NCBI GenBank assembly: GCA_018136815.1
Contig: CM030936.1
Location: 310,001 to 374,000, forward strand
Length of the DNA: 64,000 nt
Source of the DNA: Isochrysis galbana
Lineage: Eukaryota; Haptophyta; Isochrysidales; Isochrysidaceae
Direction of reading: 5' to 3'
In this document: one piece after another, positions 62,829 through 64,000 of the stretch
How the letters are laid out: every line of letters starts with the position of its first letter
Numbering within the stretch: the first letter of the stretch is position 1
The notes under the pieces: generated by a model
Seen by the model: the letters and a program-made list of their open reading frames with translations, nothing else
Databases searched by the model: none
What the model was told of the DNA's origin: nothing
Made by a program: the position numbers and the translations under genes

Positions 62829-64000
62829 CAACTAAGTTTATACTTGGTCGCCATGGAGCGCGCCGGCGCTCCCCTCCTCTCCTTCGGGCCCCCCGCCGCG
62901 GGCGCCCAGCCAGTGCCCATGGAGCAGTCGCAGGCGAAGCGACCGCGTCCCCCGGAAGAGGCCGAGCAGGTGAGCGCGACTCCCATCGCGCCACACGGCC
63001 TGTGGCCCCGGCCACACCACCCACAGCAGCCATGCTGGCCCCCCCCATGGAGGGCAGCAGACTGCAGGCCACACCAGACATCCAACAGACCAGAAGCCAG
63101 ACGAACCCATTGGGCATGCCTCATGGCAGAGGCCTCTCCCACCCTGGTGACGGTCGCGCCGCCACGGCGGCGCGGCCCGAGACCGGGTGGCCCTTATGGG
63201 CACAAAACACATGCAGCAGCAAATACGCATCACAACAGACCACACCAACGCCCCCAGCCTGACTTCAGCGCACAAGGGACCCCCCCAAGGGGCGGTCTGG
63301 AGCGAATACACATCGCCACATCACCGATGCACGAGCCTACGACACATGCAATGACACCCAACACGCCACACCTCGCGCAGGAGCCTCAGTCGGATGAAGA
63401 GCAAGAAATGCAAGATACAGACGCAAATCTCGAACTCTCCTTCCACCAGGAGGGCGACTACACCTTCCAAGACACGACCGTCTACGCAGCCATCGTCGAG
63501 CTCCTCTTGGAGCTCGAAGGAGTAGACCCTGAACCAGATTTCTGGGCTCGATCGATTACGGGCCCATGGCACATAGCCGTCAATGAGGATTGCGCACAGC
63601 AATTCCAGGAGCGCTACGGCGAGTTCACCACACTCCGCATCAATCAGACGGACGTCAAAGTCCGCGTGAAAATCGAGTCCCTAGAGGAGAAGATCAACAA
63701 GCGAGGAGCCTCCTCCCGCAAGTCGCTCTACAACGCCCTGCAAGACGTGGCGGCTCACCTGGTCGTAGAAGCCGAAGGCCTGGCGCAAGCAAAACAAATC
63801 ACTCTCAGCACACTCATTAAGGCGGTCGAAAAAGTGGGCCTCACCTTCCTCAAGGGCAATCGCGAGCGCATGAAGCTCGAGGGCGGCTCGGGCACGTTTG
63901 TGTCCAAGGCGGCCTACTCCACCCGCTGGCATCTATATGTCTCGGCGGGCCAAGGATCCTTCCTAGACGGGAGCTTCCCCCGCAAACTTCTTCTGAACGT
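62829..64000 (+). mobile_element. LINE, 5' end and intact ORF1, runs off the window
   Basis: Begins CAACTAAGTTTATACTTGG followed closely by the ORF1 ATG. As a LINE, it would copy itself through RNA by target-primed reverse transcription; the RT part lies beyond the window. This is the best-preserved copy here and could belong to a recently active lineage. Confidence 0.8.
62853..64000 (+). CDS. LINE ORF1 protein, open to window edge, novel conserved domain
   Basis: At least 382 codons with no stop. The N-terminal ~200 residues are Pro/His/Arg-rich (MERAGAPLLSFGPPAAGAQP, KRPRPPEEAEQ, PGGPYGHK). From about residue 195 a folded, well-conserved domain begins: ELSFHQEGDYTFQDTTVYAA, LLLELEGVDPEPDFWARSI and GPWHIAVNEDCAQQFQERYG. 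Then comes a helical stretch, KVRVKIESLEEKINKRGASS. The last 80 residues (KAVEKVGLTFLKGNRERMKL, then SKAAYSTRWHLYVSAGQGSF) may start another domain. Homologous pieces at 42.8 kb and 53.3 kb share the same order. No match to known ORF1 domains (RRM, zinc knuckle, esterase) was recognised; a nucleic-acid-binding role is inferred from position only. Confidence 0.75.
   Translation, partial: MERAGAPLLSFGPPAAGAQPVPMEQSQAKRPRPPEEAEQVSATPIAPHGLWPRPHHPQQPCWPPPWRAADCRPHQTSNRPEARRTHWACLMAEASPTLVTVAPPRRRGPRPGGPYGHKTHAAANTHHNRPHQRPQPDFSAQGTPPRGGLERIHIATSPMHEPTTHAMTPNTPHLAQEPQSDEEQEMQDTDANLELSFHQEGDYTFQDTTVYAAIVELLLELEGVDPEPDFWARSITGPWHIAVNEDCAQQFQERYGEFTTLRINQTDVKVRVKIESLEEKINKRGASSRKSLYNALQDVAAHLVVEAEGLAQAKQITLSTLIKAVEKVGLTFLKGNRERMKLEGGSGTFVSKAAYSTRWHLYVSAGQGSFLDGSFPRKLLLN

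Noticed and set aside
1-64000. tRNA, rRNA or spliceosomal RNA genes
   Set aside because: Scanned by eye for cloverleaf boxes and conserved rRNA segments; none convincing. A covariance-model search would be needed to exclude small ones.

Overview
The window is nuclear DNA of a GC-rich eukaryote, most likely a unicellular alga or similar protist. The signs are genes with many short GT-AG introns, at least two inferred GC-AG introns, a plant/algal-type DUF616 glycosyltransferase, a spindle-checkpoint gene and abundant retrotransposons and hAT-like elements. Long poly-G/poly-C runs and simple repeats lie between genes, and two 100-N assembly gaps are present (10100-10199, 44200-44299). A haptophyte would fit the composition and the GC donors, but the sequence alone does not fix the taxon.

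Genes, left to right: an ABCB-type half transporter with an inserted zinc finger (1838-6686, minus, 12 exons); an MFS-like membrane protein broken by an assembly gap (9847-10677, minus); the N-terminal two thirds of a hAT transposase (11971-13497, plus); a two-module DUF616/TOD1-like glycosyltransferase (15895-18453, plus); an ABC1/ADCK-type atypical kinase (20784-22289, minus); a J-domain, Cys-rich and CS-domain co-chaperone (27739-31455, plus); two long unrecognised genes (32708-35263 and 37787-39962, both minus); a Mad3/BubR1-type checkpoint protein with an expanded array of ABBA-like motifs (45698-49811, minus); an internally duplicated eight-helix membrane protein (50421-51639, plus); a fusion of three RanBP2 zinc fingers with a glutathione S-transferase (55998-57610, minus); and a small GT2-like glycosyltransferase (61324-62279, minus). 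Exon joins were worked out by hand and keep frame; several give exact phase matches.

The rest is mobile and repetitive DNA. One LINE family can be pieced together from several copies: a 5' end CAACTAAGTTTATACTTGG, an ORF1 beginning MERA.AP, a reverse-transcriptase C-terminus with a CCHC motif, and a 3' end TATTAAGAAGTT plus a T tract. Two copies have 16-17 bp target-site duplications. The copy at 62829-64000 keeps an open ORF1 to the window edge. Three different hAT-like non-autonomous elements have 8-bp target duplications: 13693-14569 (with an empty-site paralogue nearby), 35920-36115 and 53952-54463 (inside a LINE copy). A fold-back element with arms of about 430 bp (7137-8960) is interrupted by a LINE. 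Other dispersed families, a three-locus minisatellite and a 1.3-kb heptamer satellite fill most remaining gaps. The genes show no operon-like organisation; neighbours appear functionally unrelated.
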